From positions 186,001 to 250,000 of the forward strand of contig CATZLI010000002.1 of NCBI GenBank assembly GCA_958421275.1: a stretch of 64,000 nucleotides of DNA, written 5' to 3'. Made by a program: the position numbers and the translations under genes. This DNA comes from an uncultured Collinsella sp. (lineage in GTDB: Bacteria; Actinomycetota; Coriobacteriia; Coriobacteriales; Coriobacteriaceae). Shown here in pieces: positions 32,833 through 41,851 of the stretch. The number at the start of each line of letters is the position of its first letter. Within the stretch, counting starts at the first letter, position 1. The notes below the pieces were generated by a model. It was given only the letters and a program-made list of their open reading frames with translations, did no database searches and had not been told where the DNA came from.

Positions 32833-33250
32833 ACCCAAACAACAGCCCGTGCGCCCGCCGACCGCCTTCGAGCGCCTGGCGGACCCCGAGGGCAGACGCC
32901 GCGCCGCCGACCCCAACCTCACTGCCAACGGTGCCGTGCGCGCCAACCGCGCCGCACAGTTTATGCCCTTTGCCGCCCTCACGGGATACTACGAACTCGT
33001 GCGCAAGCAGGAAATCACCGTCGAGCCAAAACGTGAGCTCACGGAAGAAAAAGCCCTCGTGCTTTCTAAAAAACTCGAGGGTCTCAAACGTGGCGACTTG
33101 GTTCGTGTCACCTATTACGATACATACGGCTATCGCAGCCGCACCGGCATCCTCGACGAGGCGCTCCCCGCCTTCAAGCTCCTCAAGCTCCGAGACATCG
33201 CCATCGACTTCGACGACATCCAAGACATCGAACTGCGCGGACGAGCCTAG
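32825..33250 (+). CDS. YolD-like protein
   Basis: 141 residues with RAAQFMPFAALTGYYELVRK and the later VRVTYYDTYGYRSRTGILDE and LRDIAIDFDDIQDIEL, matching YolD-like proteins that follow Y-family polymerases in Firmicutes and Coriobacteria. GTG 32825 with TTGGAGGA upstream; the start overlaps the polymerase stop (GTGCCTAA), so translation is coupled. Believed to be functional partners of UvrX-type polymerases; the mechanism is not clear. Confidence 0.87.
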   Translation: MPKPKQQPVRPPTAFERLADPEGRRRAADPNLTANGAVRANRAAQFMPFAALTGYYELVRKQEITVEPKRELTEEKALVLSKKLEGLKRGDLVRVTYYDTYGYRSRTGILDEALPAFKLLKLRDIAIDFDDIQDIELRGRA

Positions 33251-33276
33251 CCAAGGAAGCGCATCCAGAGCGACGC

Positions 33277-33660
33277 TTACAGCGTCATGACGTAGTAGCC
33301 CGCGTCTTTCACGGCCGTCTCGAGGACATCACGATCCACCGGCTGCTTAGAGCGCACGCGTGCCGTGTGGTCCGCATACGTCACCGTTGCCCACACGCCA
33401 TCCAGTGCATTGAGGGCATTGGCCACGTTCTGAGCGCAGCCGTCACAGCTCATGCCGCCGATGAGCAGCTCATCGCTATAGGGATAGTGTGACGCATCGG
33501 TATCCACCACAACAACCTTTTTGGCCTTCTTGCCGCTCGCACCATCGCTGCAACAACTCTTCCCGTGTGTCGAAGCGGCAATGCGACGCAGTCCAAAAAA
33601 CATGCCGACGGCAATGACGGCCAGCACGATGAAATTCGCAGGGCTGAGCAAGTCACTCAT
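33277..33660 (-). CDS. Membrane-anchored HMA copper-binding protein, CopZ-like
   Basis: 127 residues: an N-terminal TM helix (ANFIVLAVIAVGMFFGLRRI), a Cys-Cys pair (GKSCCSDG), a basic linker, then a heavy-metal-associated domain with GGMSCDGCAQNVANALNAL. Unlike free CopZ it has its own membrane anchor. Probably binds Cu(I) at the membrane. SD AAGGGG; a CsoR-like operator lies 30 nt upstream. No copper ATPase adjoins. Confidence 0.87.
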   Translation of the reverse strand: MSDLLSPANFIVLAVIAVGMFFGLRRIAASTHGKSCCSDGASGKKAKKVVVVDTDASHYPYSDELLIGGMSCDGCAQNVANALNALDGVWATVTYADHTARVRSKQPVDRDVLETAVKDAGYYVMTL

Positions 33661-33689
33661 GCGTTCCCCTTTCAAGTAGCCCTATCTAG

Positions 33690-33706
33690 ATACCCCCATG
33701 GGGTGT
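33690..33706 (-). promoter_or_regulatory. CsoR-like operator of the HMA gene
   Basis: ATACCCCCATGGGGTGT is a near-perfect GC-centred palindrome of the kind bound by copper-sensing CsoR repressors (core TACCCC-N-GGGGT). It is placed just upstream of the HMA-protein gene. Confidence 0.6.
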
Positions 33707-33768
33707 CCCCATCTTAACCCAAAATCATGTCTGTTCGGTCAATTAGTTTCCCTCTTCAAACTTTTTTG

Positions 33769-33815
33769 TTGACCATGGCTTACTTTCGTGTATAGGTTTT
33801 CCTAGGCTAACAACT
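33769..33815 (+). promoter_or_regulatory. Promoter with DtxR/IdeR-like iron box
   Basis: -35 TTGACC (33769-33774), 16-nt spacer, -10 TATAGG (33791-33796). Directly downstream, 33797-33815 contains TAGGCTAAC, the core half of the IdeR/DtxR 19-bp box. Location fits repression of the DUF3793-flavodoxin pair when iron is sufficient. Confidence 0.5.
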
Positions 33816-33835
33816 GAGGACCCGAAAGGGGCATC

Positions 33836-34540
33836 GTGACTCGGACCATTGACATCCCAACATACCAAACGGCTGTCGTGCGCAACTGCTCCCCTACGCT
33901 CGCAGGTATCAAGCCGGCTTCGCTCTTTACCTATCCCGGCGTTTACGCCAACCAAAACGGAAAACCCAGCGCCGCCCATATCGAAGAGCGACGCTCTCGC
34001 CTGCTCGCCGTCATAGCCCAATGCAACCGCGAGCTCCAGCCACTCGGGATCCATATGAGCGTTTTGGTCTGGCGCCCCTGCGGAGCGCTCATCTATGTGT
34101 ACCGCCCTGCAGACCTCATGCGATACCTCTCCGACCCCCGCGCCACGACGGCGCTTGCCGCCGAAGGTTACGATGTCCGCAACCTGCCCGCGTCCCTGGT
34201 GCATCTCGCCGCGCGCATCACGCTGGCAAGCAGCAATGCCGCAGAGAGCGCCTATGACGGCAGCGTCTGCGCGCTCGCGCGAAATAGGCACTGCGATACG
34301 GGGTGCATGTGCGAGTTCCCCCACGAAATTGGCTATTTTTTGGGCTATCCCTACGAAGATGTCCATCAGTTTATCGTCCAGCACGGCGAAAACTATAAGG
34401 TCTTTGGCGCATGGAAGGTATACACAAACGTTGAGCAGGCGCTCACGACCTTCGATTCCTATCGCGCATGCACGCAATACCTTACCTACATCTATCAACA
34501 GGGCTGCACTCTGGGACAACTTGTCCAGGCAACCCGATAG
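33836..34540 (+). CDS. DUF3793 family protein
   Basis: 234 residues. Family cues: TLAGIKPASLFTY near the N-terminus, MSVLVWRPCGALIYVYRP, CEFPHEIGYFLGYPYEDVHQFI, and GAWKVYTNVEQALTTFDSYR. DUF3793 proteins are often next to flavodoxins and iron-uptake genes in anaerobes, as here; the function is unknown, perhaps iron- or redox-related. GTG 33836 has AAAGGGG upstream. The flavodoxin gene follows after 46 nt. Confidence 0.87.
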   Translation: MTRTIDIPTYQTAVVRNCSPTLAGIKPASLFTYPGVYANQNGKPSAAHIEERRSRLLAVIAQCNRELQPLGIHMSVLVWRPCGALIYVYRPADLMRYLSDPRATTALAAEGYDVRNLPASLVHLAARITLASSNAAESAYDGSVCALARNRHCDTGCMCEFPHEIGYFLGYPYEDVHQFIVQHGENYKVFGAWKVYTNVEQALTTFDSYRACTQYLTYIYQQGCTLGQLVQATR

Positions 34541-34586
34541 AGCATACAAAACGCGGCCGCACGCCGCACAACCGAAAGGAAGACAT

Positions 34587-35006
34587 ATGAGCAAGATCGC
34601 AGTCGTCTACTGGAGCGGTACAGGCAACACCGAGGCCATGGCAAACTTCGTTGCCGAGGGCGCAACCGGTGCCGGCGCCGAGGCAGAGGTCATCTCCTGC
34701 GCCGACTTCTCTGCCGACAAGGTCGCCGAATATGATGCCTTCGCCTTCGGCTGCCCCGCCATGGGTTCCGAGGAGCTTGAATACGATGAGTTCCAGCCCA
34801 TGTGGGATGAGGTCAAGGAGACCCTCGGCGACAAGAAGGTCGTCCTCTTTGGCTCTTATTCGTGGGCCGAGGGCGAATGGATGGACAACTGGAAGGCGGA
34901 CGCCGACGAGGCGGGCGTCAACGTCGTGGACTCCACCATCTGCTACGACGCGCCCGACGACGAGGGCGAGACCGCTTGCAAGGCCCTCGGAGCCGAGCTC
35001 GCGTAA
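34587..35006 (+). CDS. Flavodoxin
   Basis: 139-residue short-chain flavodoxin: VVYWSGTGNTEAMA (FMN phosphate loop), FGCPAMGSEELEYDEF (60s loop with the usual Met/Glu), and LFGSYSWAEGEWMDNW (90s loop). A low-potential electron carrier replacing ferredoxin under iron limitation. SD AAAGGAAG. Co-transcribed with the DUF3793 gene and ended by a strong terminator. Confidence 0.92.
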   Translation: MSKIAVVYWSGTGNTEAMANFVAEGATGAGAEAEVISCADFSADKVAEYDAFAFGCPAMGSEELEYDEFQPMWDEVKETLGDKKVVLFGSYSWAEGEWMDNWKADADEAGVNVVDSTICYDAPDDEGETACKALGAELA

Positions 35007-35058
35007 CGAACCCAGGGCCTCCAAGAGAGCCTGCATCAAAGCGTATCCCCATCCCTAC

Positions 35059-35098
35059 AAAAGAGCGGGGCTGGATTCAAGTCCAGCCCCGCTCTTTT
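35059..35098. terminator. Strong bidirectional terminator
   Basis: A 17-bp perfect stem AAAAGAGCGGGGCTGGA / TCCAGCCCCGCTCTTTT with a 6-nt loop, between the flavodoxin and the convergent ABC ATPase. Confidence 0.9.
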
Positions 35099-35121
35099 GC
35101 AACGGCAGTTACATCAACCGG

Positions 35122-35871
<750 letters not shown>

Positions 35872-35883
35872 GACAGGACCTCC

Positions 35884-37245
35884 TTACAGACCGGCGATAT
35901 GATCGGCGGGCGTCGCGACAACCTGTCCGGCGCTCTTGGTGGGACGCTTCTTCTTGGTCTCGGCCGTGCCCAAAAGCCTCGCCTCAAGACCGCTCACCAA
36001 GCGCGCAAGCGGCAGGGTAATGACCAGATAGAACAGAGCGGCAACCACATACGGCGTGATGGAGCCCGTCGTGGCCACGATGGTGCGGGCGTTCATGACG
36101 ATCTCGACGACACCCACGGCGGCAAGCAGCGACGTGTCCTTGTAGAGCAGGATGAACTCGCTGGTCAGCGTAGGCAGGACATTGCGGAACGTCTGCGGAA
36201 TCATGACATAGAGCAGCGTCTGGAAGGCATTCATGCCCAGCGAGCGAGCAGCCTCGTTTTGACCCTTGGGGATCGACTGAATACCGGCACGGAAGATCTC
36301 GCACAGGTACGCAGACGAGTTCATGGCCATGACGATAACACCCAGCACATAGTCGTCCACTTTGACACCGGCCAGCGGCAAGCCAAAGAACGCAATGTAG
36401 ATCTGCAAGAACGCCGGCGTGCCGCGGATGATATTCACATAGATGCCGGCAAGGCAGCGAAGGATGCGCGACTTGGAAATGCGCATGAGCGACAGCGCAA
36501 AGCCAAAGGGAATGGCCAACGGAAATGCCACGAGCACGATCGAGAGCGACATAAGGAAGCCCTTGAAGACGATCGGCAGGCTCTGGACCAAAATGACCGG
36601 GTTCAGGAACAGGCGCAGGAACATATTGGAGTTCCACGCCTCGACCCACGGCTGCTCTTTAAGGTCAGCCAGGAAGTTATCGAAGGCCGTCACTCCCTTG
36701 ATCTCCACCGACGGAATCTTGGAGATCTTCTTGGTCGACCCGTCGGCGAGCGTATAGGTGCCGCTAAAGGCCTCATCGCCGCCCTCGACGGGGAAGGTCA
36801 CGCCGTAAACCTCGACACGGAAAAAGCCGCCGGCAGGCGCCGTCTCGCCAAAGTCAATCTTGAGCGTCTGGCCGTCAGCCTTGCACGTGGGCTTCATGGG
36901 CGTACGATCCATGAGGTCCTCGCCCGAGAGCATCGTCAATCGCGTGTCATCGGTACCAAACGTCGTGCCGTCGACAAACGTCAAAGAAAGACCGCTCAGC
37001 TCCTCGTCGGCATCGGCCTGAACTTCCCAGGTAATGCGCGTCTCGGTGCCGCCGACCACATCGCTGCCCGAACCGGTGTTGGGTCGGGCGGTAATCTTTG
37101 CGGTCTCAAGCGCCTGGGCGGTCGTGGGCGCATATGCCCCCGCGCACACCAGCGCGAGCGCCACGGCCATGACGCAGGCTAGCTTTTGGAGCAAGGCGGA
37201 CAGTGGAAAACGCTGCTCCGCGGCCCCTTTGTTCAGTCGAGACAA
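35884..37245 (-). CDS. Amino acid ABC permease with extracellular N-terminal domain
   Basis: 453 residues, about twice the usual permease length. A signal-like helix (VMAVALALVCAGAYAPTTAQ) is followed by ~190 extracytoplasmic residues of beta-rich character (ETRITWEVQADADEELSGLS; GGFFRVEVYGVTFPVEGGDE) and then a standard HisM/GlnP-type membrane domain with the EAA loop (SIPKGQNEAARSLGMNAFQT). The TTG at 37245 with GGAG 5 nt upstream is the best start, just before the signal. The extra domain could help dock the binding protein or the wall (inference). Confidence 0.87.
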   Translation of the reverse strand: MSRLNKGAAEQRFPLSALLQKLACVMAVALALVCAGAYAPTTAQALETAKITARPNTGSGSDVVGGTETRITWEVQADADEELSGLSLTFVDGTTFGTDDTRLTMLSGEDLMDRTPMKPTCKADGQTLKIDFGETAPAGGFFRVEVYGVTFPVEGGDEAFSGTYTLADGSTKKISKIPSVEIKGVTAFDNFLADLKEQPWVEAWNSNMFLRLFLNPVILVQSLPIVFKGFLMSLSIVLVAFPLAIPFGFALSLMRISKSRILRCLAGIYVNIIRGTPAFLQIYIAFFGLPLAGVKVDDYVLGVIVMAMNSSAYLCEIFRAGIQSIPKGQNEAARSLGMNAFQTLLYVMIPQTFRNVLPTLTSEFILLYKDTSLLAAVGVVEIVMNARTIVATTGSITPYVVAALFYLVITLPLARLVSGLEARLLGTAETKKKRPTKSAGQVVATPADHIAGL

Positions 37246-37310
37246 GGTGGCTCCTATCGTAGAAGTTGCCGGCAAAACGAGACGGAAACGCTCTCCGTCA
37301 AGAGAAGCGC

Positions 37311-37340
37311 AAAGGCCCTCTCCGCAAAACGGAAAGGGCC
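37311..37340 (-). terminator. Hairpin between binding protein and permease genes
   Basis: GGCCCTCTCCG (37314-37324) pairs with CGGAAAGGGCC (37330-37340), one G-U pair, and is followed by TTTGC on the minus strand. Probably a partial terminator giving excess binding protein over permease. Confidence 0.6.
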
Positions 37341-37362
37341 CGCGCGCAATCAAGTAGTTATT

Positions 37363-38223
37363 TTACTTGATATTGTACTTAGCCATGAGGGCGTCGACGG
37401 TACCGTCGTCGGTCAGGTCCTTGATGGCCTGGTTGATGTCGTCCTTGAGCTTGGTGTTGCCCTGGTTGATGGCGATGGCGTACTCCTCGCCGGTGCTGAT
37501 CTGCTTGATGGTCTGGCAGGTGTTGAACTGCTCGGCGGTCAGCTGGCTGGCAACGGAGCGGTTGGTGACTACGGCGTCGCCCTTATCGGACTGCAGAGCG
37601 CTGAAGCACTCGGTGGCGTCCTTGTAGGGGACGATCTTGGCCTTCGGGAAGTTCTCCTGGGCAAAGGCCTCGGCGGTCGAGCCAGACTGGACGATGATGG
37701 TAGCGTCGGCGTTGTTGAGCTTCTCGCTGAAGTTATCGGCCGTGATGTCGGTGTTATCGACCTTGGTCACGATAGCCTGATCGTCCATGTAGTAGGAATC
37801 AGAGAAAGTGACTTCCTTCTCACGCTCGGGCGTGTCGGTGATAGCCGCGATGGAAACGTCATACTTGGCGCCCGAAGCGACGCCCGGAACCAGCGTGTCA
37901 AAGTCATTGTTGACATACTCGACATCCAGGCCCAGCTTGTCGCCGATAGCCTTGATGAGCTCAAGGTCAAAGCCCTGATAATCGCCGTTGTCATCCTTGT
38001 ACTCAAACGGAGCGTACTCGGCAGAGGTGCCGACGGTCAGCGTACCGTCCTTGACGAGCGCGTACTCCTTGGAGCCGTCGACCTTCTCGACCTTAGCGTC
38101 GTCAGAGCTGCTGGAACCGGCATCAGAACCAGAGGTGGCGTTGGACGAGCCGCAGCCCGTCAGAGCAAGGGCGAGTGCCATAGCACCCGTGGCGGCAAAT
38201 GCGCCAAGCTTCTTCAGCTTCAT
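37363..38223 (-). CDS. Amino acid ABC transporter substrate-binding lipoprotein
   Basis: 286 residues. Lipoprotein signal with lipobox ALTGCGSS, then a family-3 solute-binding fold: LTVGTSAEYAPFEYKDDNGD, YQGFDLELIKAIGDKLGLDV, VASGAKYDVSIAAITDTPER, and IVQSGSTAEAFAQENFP. ATG 38223 has AAGGAG upstream. Specificity (polar amino acid) is by family only. Large gene spacing and a hairpin separate it from the permease gene. Confidence 0.93.
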   Translation of the reverse strand: MKLKKLGAFAATGAMALALALTGCGSSNATSGSDAGSSSSDDAKVEKVDGSKEYALVKDGTLTVGTSAEYAPFEYKDDNGDYQGFDLELIKAIGDKLGLDVEYVNNDFDTLVPGVASGAKYDVSIAAITDTPEREKEVTFSDSYYMDDQAIVTKVDNTDITADNFSEKLNNADATIIVQSGSTAEAFAQENFPKAKIVPYKDATECFSALQSDKGDAVVTNRSVASQLTAEQFNTCQTIKQISTGEEYAIAINQGNTKLKDDINQAIKDLTDDGTVDALMAKYNIK

Positions 38224-38280
38224 AATCAGTCTCCTTCCGGTGACCTCGTTTGATTCAGAGGTCTGCAAAAACTGTTGGCT

Positions 38281-38309
38281 ATTATGCACCCGGAATTACG
38301 AATCTGCAA
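38281..38309 (-). promoter_or_regulatory. Promoter of the amino-acid transporter operon
   Basis: Minus-strand TTGCAG (38304-38309), 17-nt spacer, CATAAT (38281-38286), about 60 nt upstream of the binding-protein start. Confidence 0.55.
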
Positions 38310-38370
38310 TGAGAAAACTGATTGAAACAAACCCATAACGTGAATGGAATACTCTACTTTGTGACAGTCA

Positions 38371-39237
38371 TTACTGCTGCAATGACCTTAATAGTCTAAT
38401 TTCAGCTGCATAACCTGCAAGTTCGTTCGGAGTCTCCAAAATAAACGGCAGCGAACGCAAGTGGCCATTCGATACAATATTCTGCATAACCTGCATACCG
38501 CCACCAAATTCCTCGCTGCCAAGGTATCCCTTGCCGATGCACTCGTGACGATCTTTATGGGCGCCACAAGGGTTCTTCGAATCGTTGATGTGTACGGCAT
38601 GCAAGCGATCGATACCCACCACGCGGTTGAACTCGTCGAGTACGCCGTCCAGATCATGGATGATGTCGTAGCCGGCATCGCTCACATGGCAGGTGTCCAA
38701 ACAAACGCCCAGCTTATCGGACAGCTCTGGGCGCTTGGCGGCAACGCCCTCGATAATGCACGCCAGTTCTTCAAAGCTACGGCCCACCTCGGTGCCCTTT
38801 CCCGCCATGGTCTCGAGTAATACCGTCGTCTGCTGCCCCTCAAACATCACCTGGCACAGCGTGTCGACAATCATCTGAATGCCGACGTCGGAGCCCTGTC
38901 CCACATGCGCACCGGGATGGAAGTTGTAGTAGTTGCCGGGCAGTGTTTCCAGACGCTGCAAATCTTCCGCCATAGCCTCCAAGGCAAACTCGCGCGCCCG
39001 CTCCTTAGCGGAGCAGGGGTTATAGGTATACGGGGCATGCGCCACCAGCGGTCCAAAGTCGTTTTGCGCCATAAGCTCGCGCAGAGCCGCCACGTCATCC
39101 ATGTCAAGGTCTTTTGCCTTGCCACCGCGCGGGTTGCGCGTAAAGAATGCAAAGGTATTGGCGCCAATGGACAACGCCGTCTCTCCCATTGCCCGATAGC
39201 CCTTCGTCGTCGAAAGATGACACCCGATCGTCAGCAT
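38371..39237 (-). CDS. nfo: Endonuclease IV (AP endonuclease)
   Basis: Zn-dependent AP endonuclease of base-excision repair. 288 residues: TIGCHLSTTKGY, APYTYNPCS, FHPGAHVGQGSDVGIQ, VLLETMAGKGTEVG, LGVCLDTCHVSDAGYD, AVHINDSKNPCGAHKDRHECIGKG (metal ligands). ATG 39237 with GGGGGAG upstream. Complete. Confidence 0.94.
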   Translation of the reverse strand: MLTIGCHLSTTKGYRAMGETALSIGANTFAFFTRNPRGGKAKDLDMDDVAALRELMAQNDFGPLVAHAPYTYNPCSAKERAREFALEAMAEDLQRLETLPGNYYNFHPGAHVGQGSDVGIQMIVDTLCQVMFEGQQTTVLLETMAGKGTEVGRSFEELACIIEGVAAKRPELSDKLGVCLDTCHVSDAGYDIIHDLDGVLDEFNRVVGIDRLHAVHINDSKNPCGAHKDRHECIGKGYLGSEEFGGGMQVMQNIVSNGHLRSLPFILETPNELAGYAAEIRLLRSLQQ

Positions 39238-39255
39238 CTCCAACTCCCCCTCATC

Positions 39256-39333
39256 AGTTGCGGTGAAATACGGTCTATTGGTGCCTTATTTTGGCGCAAA
39301 CAGACCGTATTCCACCGCAAGTTATAAAAGGGG
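39256..39333. repeat. Intergenic hairpin repeat copy A (TTGCGGTGRAATA family)
   Basis: Stem TTGCGGTGAAATACGGTCT (39258-39276) with its inverted copy (39302-39320), followed by GTTATAAAAGGGG. It matches the copy at 40422-40498 in ends and tail but not in the loop. Lies between nfo and the oxidoreductase gene. Confidence 0.6.
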
Positions 39334-39388
39334 CATCAGGAGCAAAGGCCTCCAGGCATTCCAAGCGCTGGCGCCATGCCCCCACGCC

Positions 39389-40408
39389 CTAAAGTTTCAA
39401 GCGAATCGCATCGATGATGTGCGCACAGCGCTGTGTGGCGGCTAGGGACATGATGGGGCTTTCGAGTTTCCCCGCCTGAATGAGCCGCGCCGCATGCGAC
39501 ACCTCACCGTAAAAATCATCGACCTCAAATGGTGCATCGATTTCGAGTATCCGACCGTCGGAATACTTCACATGAGCGAGCTCGGGGCGATGGAGACGCT
39601 CGATTTCCAACGAGCCCCGCTCACAGGCAATCGTTAAGCGGCTTTCATATGTTGCTTTGCCGTCGCACACCATATGAATGGGTATACCGTCGACGCTCAT
39701 ATGGATCTCGTCGGCCCAATCGACGCGGCCGCCCGATACGTCACGCCAGCGAACTTCACGAGACGAAACCTCGCAAGCGCCCGCGAGCAAATCCTCAAAC
39801 CAACCGACTGCATAGCAGCCCATGTCATATAGACAGCCGCCCTGCAACGGATCAAGCAGATAGCCTGAAGGAGACTCGCCGTAATCGAGCTTTTGCACGC
39901 TTTCAATCGAGACAATACGGCCAAGCTCACCCGACGCAAGCAAGTCCTTCACGCGAGTGCGCATCGGGCAAAACCGATTCTTCATCGCCTCCATAAACAG
40001 CACGCCGCGCTCGCGAGAGGTGGAGGCAATCGAGAGAGCCTCTTCCTCACTCAAAACGGCCGGCTTTTCGCACAGCACGGCCTTTCCGGCGCACAGCGCG
40101 CGACAGGCCCAACGCGTATGCATGCCATGCGGAAGAGCCAAGTAAATTGCGTCGACATCGGGGTCGGCAATCAGCGCGTCATAAGCCGCATCGCCGTTAT
40201 CGTCGACCGAGGCATGGCCATGCGCAGCATCAATCGAAAACGCTCGGCAAAATTCCTCGACATGTGCAGGAGTGCGGCCGGCCGCAGCCACCAGCCGTGC
40301 CCCGTCCACCTCCTTGAGCGACGATGCAAATCGATGAGAAATGTGCCCAGCGCCCAAAATGCCCCAACGAACCTCACGCGAATCATCCCATGAATCCCGA
40401 TGGCCCAC
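39389..40408 (-). CDS. Gfo/Idh/MocA-family oxidoreductase
   Basis: 339 residues with Rossmann motif VRWGILGAGHISHRFASSL, DPDVDAIYLALPHGMHTRWA, the conserved VLCEKPAVLSEEEA (Lys of the EKP motif) and GGCLYDMGCYAVGWFEDLLA in the C-terminal alpha/beta domain. NAD(P)-dependent sugar or cyclitol dehydrogenase; substrate unknown. The GTG at 40408 has AGGGGG upstream. It is framed by two copies of an intergenic hairpin repeat. Confidence 0.88.
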   Translation of the reverse strand: MGHRDSWDDSREVRWGILGAGHISHRFASSLKEVDGARLVAAAGRTPAHVEEFCRAFSIDAAHGHASVDDNGDAAYDALIADPDVDAIYLALPHGMHTRWACRALCAGKAVLCEKPAVLSEEEALSIASTSRERGVLFMEAMKNRFCPMRTRVKDLLASGELGRIVSIESVQKLDYGESPSGYLLDPLQGGCLYDMGCYAVGWFEDLLAGACEVSSREVRWRDVSGGRVDWADEIHMSVDGIPIHMVCDGKATYESRLTIACERGSLEIERLHRPELAHVKYSDGRILEIDAPFEVDDFYGEVSHAARLIQAGKLESPIMSLAATQRCAHIIDAIRLKL

Positions 40409-40421
40409 GACAGCCCCCTTC

Positions 40422-40498
40422 AGTTGCGGTGGAATAGTCCCTGTTTAAGCCCTATTCTGCCGCAAGCAGGAACTATTCCAGCGCAAGTTATAAAAGGG
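40422..40498. repeat. Intergenic hairpin repeat copy B (TTGCGGTGRAATA family)
   Basis: TTGCGGTGGAATAGTCCCTG (40424-40443) pairs with 40467-40486 (two mismatches) and is followed by GTTATAAAAGGG, like copy A at 39256-39333. The stem sequence inside differs between copies while pairing is preserved. Confidence 0.6.
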
Positions 40499-41689
40499 TC
40501 ACGAGGAGCGCGTTTTGCCGAAGGCCTTAAGCACTGCCGTCACGGGGCCAGGCTGGAAACGTCGGCGCACGTCATCGAGACGCTCGGGGATATCGATATG
40601 CTGTGGGCAGTGGCGCGCGCATTTGCCGCACTTGACGCAATTGCTCACCAGCTTGGCCTCGCTTGTGCGCACCGCGCTCGCCGTAAAGTACTGCGATAGA
40701 CCCGTAAACCAGCTGTGCGCATAGCTTGCGTTGTAGGCGGCAAAACATCCAGGGATATTGATGCCTTTAGGGCACGGCATGCAATAGCCGCATCCCGTGC
40801 AGGGCACGCGATTCGATTTTTCAAACTCATCCAGCACGTGCGCGATCGTGTCGAGCTGGTTGGCAGTCATCGAATCCGGCAGGGCCCGATCGGCCAACAC
40901 CGCGTTCTCATCCACCTGCGCGATATCGGTCATACCCGAAAGCAGCATCGTCACCTGAGGATGATTCCAGACCCACGAAAGACCCCAGGCGGCAGGAGTG
41001 CGCAAATGCGGGTCACGGGCACTATCGAGCACAGCGCGGGCCCGTGGCGGCAGCTTGCCCGCTAAACGCCCGCCCAGCAGTGGCTCCATCACAAACACCG
41101 CGAGGCCTCGCTCGGCGGCGGCCATGAGCCCCGCTGTTCCTGCCTGATATCGCTCTCCAGCGTAATTGTACTGGATCTGGCAAAAGTCCCACTCATATGC
41201 ATCGAGCATCGTCAGGAAATCCGCCGCGCTGCCGTGGTACGAAAAACCAATCTGGCGAATGCGCCCCGCCGCCTTTTGACGCGCGATCCAGTCCTCGATG
41301 CCCAACGCCACCACACGTTCCCACTGGGCGGGCGAGGTAATGTTGTGCATGAGGTAATAGTCGATATGGTCGGTCCGCAGGCGGCGCAGTTGCTCGTCGA
41401 AGAACCGGTCGAAATCCTCCGCGCATTTGCACGAAGCATGCGGCAGCTTGGTTGCGAGCAAAACCTGGTCGCGCAAGCCCAGGCGCTCAAGCGACGCACC
41501 CACACAAGCCTCGTTGCCGGGATAGAGATAGGCCGTGTCCAGGTAGTTAATCCCCTGCCCCACCGCACGGGAGATGATGGCGTCGGCTGTCTTCGCATCC
41601 GGGCGTCCCGGCGCACCGGGAAACCTCATGCAGCCCAGCCCCAACGCCGAGATACGGTTGCCGCTTTTGGGGTCAACGCGATATTGCAC
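40499..41689 (-). CDS. Aldo/keto reductase with C-terminal 4Fe-4S domain
   Basis: 396 residues. AKR barrel: LGLGCMRFPG, catalytic Asp/Tyr in INYLDTAYLYPG, Lys in LLATKLPH, His in YYLMHNI. The C-terminus carries two cluster motifs, CTGCGYCMPCPKGI and CVKCGKCARHCPQHI. Such ferredoxin-fused reductases are frequent in anaerobes; substrate unknown. The start is GTG 41689 after GGGAGGGGAGGGG. Confidence 0.9.
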   Translation of the reverse strand: MQYRVDPKSGNRISALGLGCMRFPGAPGRPDAKTADAIISRAVGQGINYLDTAYLYPGNEACVGASLERLGLRDQVLLATKLPHASCKCAEDFDRFFDEQLRRLRTDHIDYYLMHNITSPAQWERVVALGIEDWIARQKAAGRIRQIGFSYHGSAADFLTMLDAYEWDFCQIQYNYAGERYQAGTAGLMAAAERGLAVFVMEPLLGGRLAGKLPPRARAVLDSARDPHLRTPAAWGLSWVWNHPQVTMLLSGMTDIAQVDENAVLADRALPDSMTANQLDTIAHVLDEFEKSNRVPCTGCGYCMPCPKGINIPGCFAAYNASYAHSWFTGLSQYFTASAVRTSEAKLVSNCVKCGKCARHCPQHIDIPERLDDVRRRFQPGPVTAVLKAFGKTRSS

Positions 41690-41851
41690 GGCCCCTCCCC
41701 TCCCATCGAAGCCCTGACAAGGCGAAACAAACCCGTCACGTCATCGAAACACATCGGAATCGCAATTGAGAACGTATCGTAACGCAGCAGAAATCGAGCC
41801 GTCACGGCACCGCTTTAACATCAGCAAAAAGCCCGATGAAAGGAGCCGGGC

